NCBI GenBank assembly: GCA_047602125.1
Contig: JASGIB010000001.1
Coordinates: 1,550,001 to 1,614,000 of the forward strand
Direction: 5' to 3'
From: Pseudoluteimonas sp047602125
GTDB lineage: Bacteria > Pseudomonadota > Gammaproteobacteria > Xanthomonadales > Xanthomonadaceae
Length of the DNA: 64,000 bases
Shown here: piece by piece, positions 50,982-60,080 of the stretch
Numbering within the stretch: position 1 is the first letter of the stretch
Layout: each line of letters begins with the position of its first letter
Position numbers and translations under genes: made by a program
The notes under the pieces: generated by a model
Told to the model about the DNA's origin: nothing
Database searches by the model: none
The model's input: only the letters and a program-made list of their open reading frames with translations

Positions 50982-52715
50982 ATGAGCGAGATGGATTCCG
51001 GCATCTGCAACATCGCCGCCGCGCTGCCGCGGTTGGCGCGCGAACGCCCTGCGCAGGTCGCGATGCGCTGCCCGGGCCGCGACGGGCGTTACAGCGCCGA
51101 ATTGACCTATGCGCAGCTCGATGCGCGCAGCGACGCCATCGCCGCGGGCCTGGCGAAACGCGGCATCGTCCGCGGTACGCGCACGGTGGTGATGGTGCGG
51201 CCGACGCCGGAGTTCTTCCTGGCGATGTTCGCGCTGTTCAAGGCCGGCGCGGTGCCGGTACTGGTCGATCCGGGGATCGACAGGCGCGCGCTGAAGCAAT
51301 GCCTCGGCGAAGCGCAGGCCGAGGCTTTCATCGGCATCCCGCTGGCGATGTTGGCGAAGGCCCTGCTCGGCTGGGCGGAATCGTCGCGAACGAACATCAC
51401 CACCGGATCGCGCGCGTGGCTGGCCGACGCGACCCTGGCGGAAATCGAACGCGAGGGTGCGAACGCGACTTCGCAACTCGCGGCGACGCAACCCGACGAC
51501 ATCGCCGCGATCCTGTTCACCAGCGGCAGCACCGGCGTGCCCAAGGGCGTGGTGTACCGGCACCGGCATTTCGTCGCGCAGGTCGGGATGCTGCGCAACG
51601 CATTCGGGATCGAACCCGGCGGCGTCGACCTGCCGACCTTCCCGCCGTTCGCGCTGTTCGATCCCGCGCTCGGGCTGACCTCGATCATCCCCGACATGGA
51701 TCCCACCCGGCCGGCGCGCGCGAACCCGCGCAAGTTGCATGCGGCGATCAGGAAATTCAGCGTCGACCAGTTGTTCGGTTCGCCGGCCTTGATGCGGGTA
51801 TTGGCCGGACACGGCGAAGCCTTGCCGACGCTGGAACGCGTCACGTCGGCCGGTGCGCCCGTGCCGCCCGACGTCGTGTCCAGGATGCTGGAACTGCTGC
51901 CGGAAGACGCGCACTTCTGGACGCCCTACGGCGCGACCGAATGCCTGCCGGTCGCGGTCATCGAAGGCCGCGAACTGCTGTCGCTGCGCGAACGCACCGA
52001 ATCCGGTGCCGGCACCTGCGTCGGGCGACCGGTGCCGCCGAACGAGGTGCGCATCATCCGGATCAACGACGACGCGATTCCCGAATGGAACGACGCGCTC
52101 CTGGTCGGCGCGGGGCAGGTCGGCGAAATCACCGTCGCCGGCCCGACCGCGACCGATGCGTACTGGAACCGCGACGCGCAGACGCGGCTTGCGAAGATCC
52201 GCGAAGCATTGCCCGAGGGCACGACGCGCATCGTGCACCGCATGGGCGATCTCGGCTGGTTCGACGGCGAGGGCCGGTTGTGGTTCTGTGGGCGCAAGTC
52301 GCAGCGCGTGGTCGTCGACGACATGACCACGCTGTGCACCGAACAGGTCGAACCGGTGTTCAACGCGCATCCGGAGGTCGCGCGCAGCGCGCTGGTCGGG
52401 GTGCCGCGCGCGGCCGGCGAACGGCGCCTCGAACTCTCGCGTGGCGGTGGCGGCCAGCTGCGCCAGGTCGCGTCCGTCGCCGGCAATCGTCCGTTGCTGT
52501 GCGTGGAGCTGCAGCGCGGCGTGGATGCGAAGGAATGGCCGCGCATCGTCGAAGAGCTACGCCATCTCGGCGAAGGCTTCGTGCACACCGCGAAGGTGGA
52601 AGGTTTCCTGCGCTACCCGAAGCCGTTCCCGGTCGATATCCGCCACAACGCCAAGATCGGCCGCGAGAAGCTCGCGGCCTGGGCGGCGAAGCAGCCGCTG
52701 GAGGACTCGCCATGA
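50982..52715 (+). CDS. oleC: OleC, beta-lactone synthetase
   Basis: A 577-residue AMP-forming ligase that converts the OleD product, a 2-alkyl-3-hydroxy acid, to a beta-lactone. AILFTSGSTGVPKGVVYRH is the phosphate loop, FWTPYGATECLP the adenine-binding motif, and DLGWFDGEGRLWFCGR the hinge. The catalytic Lys is near the end in IRHNAKIGREKLAAW. The ATG at 50982 is followed by MSEMDSG. It overlaps oleD (ATGA). The antisense YkgJ gene separates it from oleB. Confidence 0.95.
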   Translation: MSEMDSGICNIAAALPRLARERPAQVAMRCPGRDGRYSAELTYAQLDARSDAIAAGLAKRGIVRGTRTVVMVRPTPEFFLAMFALFKAGAVPVLVDPGIDRRALKQCLGEAQAEAFIGIPLAMLAKALLGWAESSRTNITTGSRAWLADATLAEIEREGANATSQLAATQPDDIAAILFTSGSTGVPKGVVYRHRHFVAQVGMLRNAFGIEPGGVDLPTFPPFALFDPALGLTSIIPDMDPTRPARANPRKLHAAIRKFSVDQLFGSPALMRVLAGHGEALPTLERVTSAGAPVPPDVVSRMLELLPEDAHFWTPYGATECLPVAVIEGRELLSLRERTESGAGTCVGRPVPPNEVRIIRINDDAIPEWNDALLVGAGQVGEITVAGPTATDAYWNRDAQTRLAKIREALPEGTTRIVHRMGDLGWFDGEGRLWFCGRKSQRVVVDDMTTLCTEQVEPVFNAHPEVARSALVGVPRAAGERRLELSRGGGGQLRQVASVAGNRPLLCVELQRGVDAKEWPRIVEELRHLGEGFVHTAKVEGFLRYPKPFPVDIRHNAKIGREKLAAWAAKQPLEDSP

Positions 52716-53707
52716 ACATCCTCGTTACCGGCGGCGGCGGTTTCCTCGGCCAGGCGCTGTGCCGCGGCCTGGTCGAACGCGGGCACGCGGTCGCGAGCTT
52801 CAACCGTGGCCATTACCCCGCGCTGGACGCGCTCGGCGTCCGCCAGTTGCGCGGCGACCTCGCCGACCGCGACACGGTGAGGGCCGCATTCGACGGCGGA
52901 TTCGACGTGGTGTTCCACAATGCCGCCAAGGCCGGCACCTGGGGTTCGTACGAGAGCTACCACGCGGCGAACGTCGCCGGCACGCAACACGTGATCGACG
53001 CCTGCCGCGCGCACGGCATCGCGAAACTCGTGTACACCTCGACGCCGAGCGTGACCCATCGCGCCACGCATCCGGTCGAGGGCGGAACCGCAGACACGGT
53101 GCCCTACGGCGAAGGCTTCAAGGCGCCGTACGCCGCGACCAAGGCGATCGCGGAAAAAGCGGTGCTTGCCGCGAACGACGCGACCCTCGCGACCGTTGCG
53201 TTGCGTCCGCGCCTGATCTGGGGCCCGGGCGATGCGCAGATCCTGCCGCGCCTGGTCGAACGCGCGAAGGCCGGGCGTTTGCGCATCGTCGGCAGCGGCG
53301 ACAACCTGGTCGATACCACCTACATCGACAACGCCGCGCAGGCGCATTTCGATGCGTTCGAGCATCTAGCCCCGGGTTTCGCGTGCGCCGGCAAGGCCTA
53401 CTTCATCTCGAACGGCGAACCGTGGCCGATGCGCGAATTGTTGAACGCGCTGCTGCGCGCGGCCGGCGCGCCGGAAGTACGCAAGCACCTGCCGTTCGGC
53501 GCGGCCTATGCCGCGGGCATGGCCTGCGAAGGGCTTTGGCATGCGCTACCGCTGCAGGGCGAGCCGCCGATGACCCGTTTCCTCGCCGAACAGCTGGCGA
53601 CCGCGCACTGGTATTCGATGGAGCCGGCGCGGCGCGATTTCGGCTATGCGCCGAAAATTTCGATGGACGAGGGCATGGACCGGCTGCGGGCCGCGTTCGG
53701 GCGATAA
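52712..53707 (+). CDS. oleD: OleD, NADPH-dependent 2-alkyl-3-ketoacid reductase
   Basis: A 331-residue extended SDR of the 3-beta-HSD type that reduces the OleA product. The NAD(P) loop is VTGGGGFLGQAL, and the active site is the TSTPSV stretch with YAATK. The nicotinamide-binding ALRPRLIWGPGD is typical. It overlaps oleC by 4 bp. It ends the ole operon, just before the ubiquinone genes. Confidence 0.95.
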   Translation: MNILVTGGGGFLGQALCRGLVERGHAVASFNRGHYPALDALGVRQLRGDLADRDTVRAAFDGGFDVVFHNAAKAGTWGSYESYHAANVAGTQHVIDACRAHGIAKLVYTSTPSVTHRATHPVEGGTADTVPYGEGFKAPYAATKAIAEKAVLAANDATLATVALRPRLIWGPGDAQILPRLVERAKAGRLRIVGSGDNLVDTTYIDNAAQAHFDAFEHLAPGFACAGKAYFISNGEPWPMRELLNALLRAAGAPEVRKHLPFGAAYAAGMACEGLWHALPLQGEPPMTRFLAEQLATAHWYSMEPARRDFGYAPKISMDEGMDRLRAAFGR

Positions 53708-53714
53708 TCCGGGC

Positions 53715-54350
53715 ATGGACGCCACCCCGTTCAACTGGAAGCAGCCGGCCGGCCGCGCGCTGGAAGCCGCGCTCAACCGCGTGCTCGCGCTCAATCCCGA
53801 TGCGCAGTCTTCGCTGCGCGCGCTGGACGGGCGCCGGGTCGCGTTGAAGATCGAATCGCCGCCGCTGGCGCTGGAAGTACGCGTGGAAGGCGACGCGTTG
53901 CGCGTCGGCCCGGTCGATGGCGAACGCGAACCCGACCTCGGCGTGCGCGGCACGCTCGCTGGGCTGCTCGGGCAGTTGCCGATGTTCCGCCGCGACGATG
54001 CGCCGCCGGTGGGCAAGCTGCGGATCGAGGGCGATGCCGAACTCGCGCGGCGCCTGCAGCAGCTCGCGCGCGGTTTCGATCCGGATTGGCAGAAGCCCTT
54101 CGCCGACGTGTTCGGCGACGTGGTCGGCGTGCAGGTCGCGAACGCCTTCGCCACCGCATTGAGGCAGGCGCGCGATTTCGCCACCGATGGCGCGCAGGTC
54201 GCGGCCGAATACGTGACCGAGGAAAGCCGCGACGTGGTGCCGAAGGCGGAACTCGACGCCTTCCACGACGACGTCGACGCGCTGCGCGACGATGTCGAAC
54301 GCCTCGCTGCGCGCGTCGCGCGGCTGCATCGCGCGGGCGGTCGCGCATGA
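53715..54350 (+). CDS. ubiJ: UbiJ, ubiquinone biosynthesis accessory factor
   Basis: A 211-residue SCP2-domain protein. FNWKQPAGRALEAALNRVLA and KIESPPLALEVRVEGDALRV match UbiJ, which binds ubiquinone precursors and assembles the Ubi complex. C-terminal residues about 160-210 form a coiled coil (ELDAFHDDVDALRDDVERLA). It ends in an ATGA overlap with ubiB. No ubiE is present upstream; oleD takes that place. Confidence 0.93.
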   Translation: MDATPFNWKQPAGRALEAALNRVLALNPDAQSSLRALDGRRVALKIESPPLALEVRVEGDALRVGPVDGEREPDLGVRGTLAGLLGQLPMFRRDDAPPVGKLRIEGDAELARRLQQLARGFDPDWQKPFADVFGDVVGVQVANAFATALRQARDFATDGAQVAAEYVTEESRDVVPKAELDAFHDDVDALRDDVERLAARVARLHRAGGRA

Positions 54351-56005
54351 AGCCCGCATTGCGCGCTTGGCGCATCGGCCGGGTGCTGCTGCGTTATCGC
54401 CTCGACGACCTCGCCGACGGCACGCCGGCCGAACGCTGGCTGCGGCTCGCGCGTCCGTTCGTGCCCGGCGCGCCCAGGGACATCGCGGCCTTGCCGCGCG
54501 GTGCGCGCCTGCGCCTGGCCTTGCAGGAACTCGGGCCGATCTTCGTCAAGTTCGGGCAGATCCTGTCCACGCGACGCGACCTCATTCCCGAGGACATCGC
54601 GGGCGAACTCGCGTTGCTGCAGGACCAGGTCGCGCCCTTCGACGGCGAGACCGCGCGCAAATTGATCGAACAGGCATTGGCGCGTCCCGTCACCGAAGCG
54701 TTCGCGTCGTTCGACACCGCGCCGCTGGCTTCGGCGAGCATCGCGCAGGTGCACGCGGCGACGATGGGCGACGGCCGCGAAGTGGTGGTGAAGGTGCTGC
54801 GCCCGAACATCGAGGCGCAGATCGCCGCCGACGTATCGCTGTTGAAGTGGATCGCCGGCATCGTCGACCGCACCCATCCGAACGCCGACAAGATCCGCCC
54901 GCGCGAGGTCGTCGCCGAAGTCGAGAACACGCTCGCCGCCGAACTCGACCTGCAGCGCGAGGCGGCGAACGCCTCGGTGCTGCGCCGCAACTGGCTCGGC
55001 TCGCCCGACCTGTTCGTGCCCGAACCGATCTGGTCGCACACCGCGCAGCGCGCGATGACGATGGAACGCGTGCGCGGCATCCCCAGCGACGACATCGCCG
55101 CGCTGGACGCCGCCGGCATCGACCGCAAGGCGCTCGCGGCCAAGGGCGTGCGCGTGTTCTACCAGCAGGTGTTCCGCGACAATTTCTTCCACGCCGATGC
55201 GCACGCCGGCAACATCTGGGTCGATCCGGATCCGTCGCGCAAGTCCAACCCGCGCTTCATCGCGCTCGATTTCGGCATCGTCGGCCAGCTCTCCAGCGAG
55301 GATCAGTACTACCTCGCCGAGAACTTCATGGCGATCTTCCAGCGCGATTACCGCCGCATCGCCGAACTGCACGTGCAGGCCGGATGGATGCCCGCGCACA
55401 TCCGCATCGACGAGCTGGAAGCCGCCGCGCGCGCGGTGTGCGAGCCCTACTTCACCCGGCCATTGAGCGAAATCTCGCTGGCCGAAGTGCTGGTGAAGCT
55501 GTTCCGCACCGCGCAACGCTACGAACTCACCCTGCAGCCGCAGTTGATCCTGCTGCAGAAGACCCTGCTCAACATCGAAGGTGTCGGCCGCCAGCTCGAC
55601 CCCAACATCGACATCTGGGCGGTGGCGAAACCCGTGCTCGAGAAGATCCTGTTCGAACGCTACAGCCCGCAAAGGCTGCTCGGCGAATTCCGCAAGCGCC
55701 TGCCGGAAATGGTGACGCACGCGCCGGACATGCCGCGGCTGTTGCACGCATGGCTGCAGCAGCAGGTGGAAGGCAAGCACGAACTGGCGATGCGTTCGCG
55801 CGACGTGCGCGAAGTCGCGCAGCAGCTCGCCGGCATGCAGCGGCGGATCGTGTCCGCGATCCTCGGCATCGGCTTGCTGCTGATCGCCGCGGTGCTGTAC
55901 GCGCTCGAAGCCGGCGGCCCGCACCTGTTCGGCGTGCCGGTCTCGGCCTGGATCGCCGGCCTCGGCGGCGTATGGGCGCTGCTCGCGGCGTGGCCGCGAC
56001 GCTGA
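54347..56005 (+). CDS. ubiB: UbiB, ubiquinone biosynthesis ADCK-like kinase
   Basis: A 552-residue atypical kinase-like ATPase needed for ubiquinone synthesis. The KxGQ motif is in IFVKFGQILSTRRDLIP, the Ala-rich loop in LASASIAQVHAA, the Lys in VVVKVLRP and the metal DFG in IALDFGIVGQL. Two C-terminal membrane segments are visible (LGIGLLLIAAVLYALE and VSAWIAGLGGVWALLAAW). It overlaps ubiJ and ends at a strong terminator. Confidence 0.97.
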   Translation: MKPALRAWRIGRVLLRYRLDDLADGTPAERWLRLARPFVPGAPRDIAALPRGARLRLALQELGPIFVKFGQILSTRRDLIPEDIAGELALLQDQVAPFDGETARKLIEQALARPVTEAFASFDTAPLASASIAQVHAATMGDGREVVVKVLRPNIEAQIAADVSLLKWIAGIVDRTHPNADKIRPREVVAEVENTLAAELDLQREAANASVLRRNWLGSPDLFVPEPIWSHTAQRAMTMERVRGIPSDDIAALDAAGIDRKALAAKGVRVFYQQVFRDNFFHADAHAGNIWVDPDPSRKSNPRFIALDFGIVGQLSSEDQYYLAENFMAIFQRDYRRIAELHVQAGWMPAHIRIDELEAAARAVCEPYFTRPLSEISLAEVLVKLFRTAQRYELTLQPQLILLQKTLLNIEGVGRQLDPNIDIWAVAKPVLEKILFERYSPQRLLGEFRKRLPEMVTHAPDMPRLLHAWLQQQVEGKHELAMRSRDVREVAQQLAGMQRRIVSAILGIGLLLIAAVLYALEAGGPHLFGVPVSAWIAGLGGVWALLAAWPRR

Positions 56006-56014
56006 GGCGCAGGA

Positions 56015-56040
56015 AAAAGCCCGGGTTTCCCCGGGCTTTT
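56015..56040. terminator. Bidirectional intrinsic terminator
   Basis: AAAAGCCCGGG at 56015-56025 pairs with CCCGGGCTTTT at 56030-56040 around TTTC. Both strands end in a T-run, so it terminates ubiB and the convergent MBL-fold gene. Confidence 0.92.
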
Positions 56041-56066
56041 CGCATCAGCGACGTAGCGGGATCAAA

Positions 56067-57008
56067 TCAGGGCCACTGCATCTCGCCCTTGGCGACCTTG
56101 GCGCTGAGTTGCAGCGACTGCTCGCCGGGCAGGCCCGGGTAGCGCTTCTGCATCGCTGCGATCAATGTGGCGGAATCCCTGGCCTTCGCCGCCTCCTCAT
56201 CGAAGGCACGGATGTAGTCGGCGGTGAACTTCACCGCCTCCAGCGTGTGCGGCGCGCCCGGCGCGTAATGCCCGGGAATCACCACCTGCGGTCGCAGCGC
56301 GGCGATGCGATCCAGCATCGCCAGCCAGTCGGCGTGCGATTGCGGCGTCTGCGTATCGGCCATCCAGACATGTTCACCGCCGACCACCGGAATGCCGCCT
56401 GCTACGGTGCGCAGCGACGGAATCCACACCACCGTGCGATCCGGGCTGGGCCCGTCGAGGCCGACGATCTGCAAGGTCTGGCCTTCCAGTTCGATGCGGT
56501 CGCCTTGCAGCGGCGCGGGCACGATGGTGCGCGTCGGCGCACCGGCGCCGAGCGGCTTCGACCAGTAGGCCAGCTTGCCCGCGCGGGTCTGTTCGATATG
56601 CGCGACGGTCTGCGGCGTCGCCACGATCTTCGCGTCCGGGAACGCGGCCTGCAGCGTTTCCAGGCCGAAATAGAAATCCGGATCGCCGTGGCTGATGTAG
56701 ATCGTGGTCAGGCGTTTGCCGGAGGCCTTGACCAGTTCGACCAGTTTGGCCGCATCGACGGTGGAGAACTGGGCATCGATCAACACCGCATCGTGCTGGC
56801 CGGTGACCAGCACCGAAGTCACCGGGAAAATACCGTTCTCGCCGGGGTTGTAGACCTGGGTCCGCAACGGCTGGGCGGTCGGTTCGACGCTGGCGGTCGC
56901 GGCCGGCGTTTGCGGATGCGTGGCTTCCGGTGCGGGTGCGCCTTCGCAGGCGGCAAGACCGAGCGCAAGCACGCCGACGATGGCGATGTGGAGAGTGGAG
57001 CGGGGCAT
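56067..57008 (-). CDS. MBL-fold hydrolase-like lipoprotein with altered metal site
   Basis: A 313-residue lipoprotein (IAIVGVLALGLAAC, with Cys). The fold is metallo-beta-lactamase-like: VTSVLVTGQHDAVLIDAQFS, IYISHGDPDFYFGLETLQAA, IVPAPLQGD and VVIPGHYAPGAP. The canonical HxHxDH is replaced by HGDPDF, losing two His ligands, while a later His (GHYAP) is kept. It may bind one metal or act as a non-classical hydrolase. It is monocistronic. Confidence 0.88.
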   Translation of the reverse strand: MPRSTLHIAIVGVLALGLAACEGAPAPEATHPQTPAATASVEPTAQPLRTQVYNPGENGIFPVTSVLVTGQHDAVLIDAQFSTVDAAKLVELVKASGKRLTTIYISHGDPDFYFGLETLQAAFPDAKIVATPQTVAHIEQTRAGKLAYWSKPLGAGAPTRTIVPAPLQGDRIELEGQTLQIVGLDGPSPDRTVVWIPSLRTVAGGIPVVGGEHVWMADTQTPQSHADWLAMLDRIAALRPQVVIPGHYAPGAPHTLEAVKFTADYIRAFDEEAAKARDSATLIAAMQKRYPGLPGEQSLQLSAKVAKGEMQWP

Positions 57009-57167
57009 GGCGATGTCCTCGGTGGCGGCGTGGCCGGTGGATGCGCGCACGATAGTCGAGCGCACCCGCGCGTAGAAGCCCCGTGCCGGGCAAAGCTGTG
57101 TTGCGCGTGGCGGGCGAATGCGGTGGCTCGCCGGATCGGCCAGGCCGCGATGCGGGACAATGCGCCG

Positions 57168-57884
57168 ATGCCCGATTCGCCAACCCCGCCACCTGCGCCG
57201 CTCGAGGTGCTGTTCAACGACGCAACGCTGGCGGTGGTGAACAAGCCCGCCGGGCTGATGGTGCACGACAGCGCCCTCGCGCGCGGCGAAACCGATTTCG
57301 CCGCCGATCGACTGCGCGAACAGTTCGGCAAACCGATTTTCCTCCTGCACCGACTCGATCGCGCGACCAGCGGCTGCCTGTTGCTCGCCTTCGACCGCGA
57401 GGCCGCGTCCGCGCTCGGCAAGGCCCTGATGGCGCGCGACGTGGAGAAGGACTACCTCGCGGTCTGCCGCGGCTGGCCGGCGCAGGAACGCTTCGCCATC
57501 GACCATCCGCTCGACGGCGGACCGGGCAAGCCGCAAAAGAAGCCCGCGATCACCGAATTCGAACGACTTGCGATTTGTGAACTCGAAATTCCGTCGGCGG
57601 GGTTCGAAACCTCGCGTTACGCGTTGCTGCGCGCGCGTCCGCTGACCGGGCGCTTCCGCCAGATCCGACGCCACCTCAAGCACGCCTCGCACCATCTCCT
57701 CGGCGATACCAGCCACGGCGACGGCCGCCACAACCGTGCGTTCCGCATGCTCGGCATCCATCGCATGCTGCTGCATGCGCAGCGACTCGCCTTCGCGCAC
57801 CCGTTCACGGGCGAGCAAATCGAAGTGCGCGCCGCGCCGGACGCGGAATTCGCGAAGGCAACGGCGTTGTTCGAGTCGAAGTAA
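57168..57884 (+). CDS. truC: tRNA pseudouridine synthase TruC
   Basis: A 238-residue RluA-family enzyme. The catalytic Asp is in FLLHRLDRATSGCLLLAF. The C-terminal GRFRQIRRHLKHASHHLLGD (20 residues) and HRMLLHAQRLAF are typical of TruC, which forms pseudouridine 65 in tRNAs. The ATG at 57168 gives a Pro-rich N-terminus. The next gene, arfB, follows 10 bp later. Confidence 0.93.
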   Translation: MPDSPTPPPAPLEVLFNDATLAVVNKPAGLMVHDSALARGETDFAADRLREQFGKPIFLLHRLDRATSGCLLLAFDREAASALGKALMARDVEKDYLAVCRGWPAQERFAIDHPLDGGPGKPQKKPAITEFERLAICELEIPSAGFETSRYALLRARPLTGRFRQIRRHLKHASHHLLGDTSHGDGRHNRAFRMLGIHRMLLHAQRLAFAHPFTGEQIEVRAAPDAEFAKATALFESK

Positions 57885-57894
57885 CATCGTCCGC

Positions 57895-58311
57895 ATGCTG
57901 CAGGTCGGACACATCGCCATCGACGACGCCGAACTGGTCGAACGCTTCGTACGCGCGTCCGGGCCGGGCGGGCAGAACGTCAACAAAGTCGCGACCGCGG
58001 TGGAACTGCGCTTCGACATCGCCAACTCGCCGTCGTTGCCCGAAGCGGTGCGCGCGCGCCTGTTGGCGAAGCGCGACCGGCGCGTGACCGCCGAGGGCGT
58101 GCTGGTGATCGCGGCGCAGCGCTTCCGCACCCAGGAACGCAACCGCGAGGATGCGCGCGAACGCCTGGCGCATTTCATCGAGGCCGGGCTGCACGCGCCG
58201 AGGCCGCGGGTCGCGACCCGCCCGACGCGGGCGTCGAAGGAACGCCGCTTGGGGGCCAAGCGCGAACGTGCGAGCATCAAGCAGGGACGCGCGCGGCGCG
58301 ACTGGGACTGA
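57895..58311 (+). CDS. arfB: Alternative ribosome-rescue factor ArfB
   Basis: A 138-residue peptidyl-tRNA hydrolase that rescues stalled ribosomes. The GGQ motif lies in ASGPGGQNVNKVATAVELRF. The basic C-terminal tail (RPTRASKERRLGAKRERASI) binds the mRNA channel. The size and tail match YaeJ/ArfB rather than a full release factor. It sits 9 bp upstream of the acyltransferase gene. Confidence 0.95.
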   Translation: MLQVGHIAIDDAELVERFVRASGPGGQNVNKVATAVELRFDIANSPSLPEAVRARLLAKRDRRVTAEGVLVIAAQRFRTQERNREDARERLAHFIEAGLHAPRPRVATRPTRASKERRLGAKRERASIKQGRARRDWD

Positions 58312-58320
58312 GCAGGGGAC

Positions 58321-58923
58321 ATGCGCGATACCGACGACTTCGTGCCGCCGCTGCCGCCTTCCGTACCGCGGGTGCGCCCGAGCGCGTTCGCGCGCTGGTT
58401 CGGGCACAGCCTGCTGCGGCTCGGAGGCTGGCGCGTCGACGGCACGCTCCCTGACGTGCGCAAGCTCGTGCTGATCGCTGCGCCGCATTCCTCCAACTGG
58501 GATGGCATCTGGGGCATGGCCGCGAAGATGGCGATGGGCATCGATGTGCGCGCGCTGGGCAAGGCGCAACTGTTCTGGTGGCCGCTCGGGCCTTTGCTGC
58601 GCCGGCTCGGCGTGATCCCGGTCGAGCGCAGCGCGCCACAGGGTACCGTCGGCGAAGCGGTGCGCCTGTTCCAGTCGCATGAGAAGTTGTGGTTCGGGTT
58701 GACGCCCGAAGGCACGCGCAAGCCCGTGCCGCGCTGGAAGACCGGATTCTGGAAGATCGCGCGTGCCGCCGAGGTGCCGATCTTGCCGTTGTATTTCCAC
58801 TATCCGGAAAAGACGATCGGCATTGGCCCGCTGTTCCAGCCTACCGCGGACCTTGACGCGGACGTTGCGCGCCTGCGCGAGTGGTACCGGCCATGGCAGG
58901 GCCGGCACCACGGCACGCCCTGA
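58321..58923 (+). CDS. Lysophospholipid acyltransferase family protein
   Basis: A 200-residue protein with the acyltransferase blocks APHSSNWDGIW (His-x4-Asp) and LTPEGTRKPVPRWKTGFW. The absence of a long N-terminal membrane helix sets it apart from PlsC and points to the short, soluble-looking group often annotated as 1-acylglycerol-3-phosphate acyltransferase. It follows arfB by 9 bp, so the truC-arfB-acyltransferase genes may be an operon. Confidence 0.88.
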   Translation: MRDTDDFVPPLPPSVPRVRPSAFARWFGHSLLRLGGWRVDGTLPDVRKLVLIAAPHSSNWDGIWGMAAKMAMGIDVRALGKAQLFWWPLGPLLRRLGVIPVERSAPQGTVGEAVRLFQSHEKLWFGLTPEGTRKPVPRWKTGFWKIARAAEVPILPLYFHYPEKTIGIGPLFQPTADLDADVARLREWYRPWQGRHHGTP

Positions 58924-59039
58924 ACCACGCTCGGCATTTCGACACGGCGTTGCCGCGGCAACGCAGGGTCCTTCGCCCCAGGCCGGGGTCGTGAGGGCCG
59001 GTGGTATGCTCGCCGTCCGGGTCGGGGAGCGGGACGGCG

Positions 59040-60071
59040 ATGGACGAGGGCCGTAGCAATGTGATCGCGATGGAACCGCTCCTGCGCAGGCGGGACGGCG
59101 TGGTCGTGGACGCGGCGCTGAGCCCGCCGGAACTTTCGCTGTTCGACAGCGTCGGCAGCCGACGCAGGGCCGAACCCGGCGAACGCCTGTTCGCGCGCGG
59201 CGACAATGGCCGCACCATGTTCGTGATCCTCGATGGCCGGGTCGAACTCGACTTCGGCGGCGACCTGGCGCGCAAGGCGCTCGGCGCCGGCGAATTCTTC
59301 GGCGAACTCGGCCTGCTGATCGGCGACCACGTGCGCAGCGCCGGCGCGCGGGCGCTAACGGCGACCGAACTGGTCGAACTCGGCGACGGCGAACTCGAGC
59401 GGCTGCTCGACCGCGACCCGCGCCTGATCGCGCAGTTCCTGCATCGCGCCATCACCCGCATCGTGCGCAACGAACAGGTGCTCACCCACCGCCTGCGCCG
59501 GCACAACCACGAACTGCAGGACGCGCTCGACCGCCTGCGCGCGGCGACCCAGGCCTTGACCCGCAGCGAGGAACTGGTCCGCCGCGACGACCTGACCGGA
59601 CTCGGCAACCGCCGCGCCTGCCAGGAGCACATCGAGCGCCTGACCCGCGACCAGCAACTCGCGGGGCACGCGTTGTTGCTGGTCGATTGCGATGCGTTCA
59701 AACGCGTCAACGACCTGCACGGCCACCAGGCCGGCGACCGCGTGTTGCAGAACGTCGCCAACATCCTCACCTCGGTGGCCGGCGCCGGCGACACCGCCTG
59801 CCGTTTCGGCGGCGACGAATTCGCGCTGCTGGTGCGCGCGCGCGACCAGGCCGACCTGCAGCGCATGACCGAGTTCATCGTCGGCACCGCGCGCAGCCTG
59901 GCCTCGATGCAGGCCGATCCGCCGGCGATCTGCAAGCTCAGCATCGGCGGATGCTGGATCGATCCGGACGCCGAATGGAACGACTGGTACGCGCGCGCGG
60001 ACGCGGCGCTGTACCGGGCCAAGCGCGGCGGCGGCGACGACATCGCCTGGCACGCCGCCGGGGAAAGCTGA
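59040..60071 (+). CDS. Cyclic-nucleotide-binding domain / GGDEF diguanylate cyclase
   Basis: A 343-residue protein. Residues about 20-130 form a cNMP-binding domain (VGSRRRAEPGERLFARGDNG and FFGELGLLIGDHVRSAGARA). A helix-rich linker (RHNHELQDALDRLRAATQAL) leads to a GGDEF domain from about 180 (DDLTGLGNRRACQEHIERL, CDAFKRVNDLHGHQAGDRV, CRFGGDEFALLVR). The GGDEF motif is intact, so it should make c-di-GMP. The RxxD inhibitory site is missing (GAGD instead). The ATG at 59040 is preferred; GTG 59001 is possible. It ends 9 bp before the cyclase gene. Confidence 0.93.
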   Translation: MDEGRSNVIAMEPLLRRRDGVVVDAALSPPELSLFDSVGSRRRAEPGERLFARGDNGRTMFVILDGRVELDFGGDLARKALGAGEFFGELGLLIGDHVRSAGARALTATELVELGDGELERLLDRDPRLIAQFLHRAITRIVRNEQVLTHRLRRHNHELQDALDRLRAATQALTRSEELVRRDDLTGLGNRRACQEHIERLTRDQQLAGHALLLVDCDAFKRVNDLHGHQAGDRVLQNVANILTSVAGAGDTACRFGGDEFALLVRARDQADLQRMTEFIVGTARSLASMQADPPAICKLSIGGCWIDPDAEWNDWYARADAALYRAKRGGGDDIAWHAAGES

Positions 60072-60080
60072 GCGCCGGCC

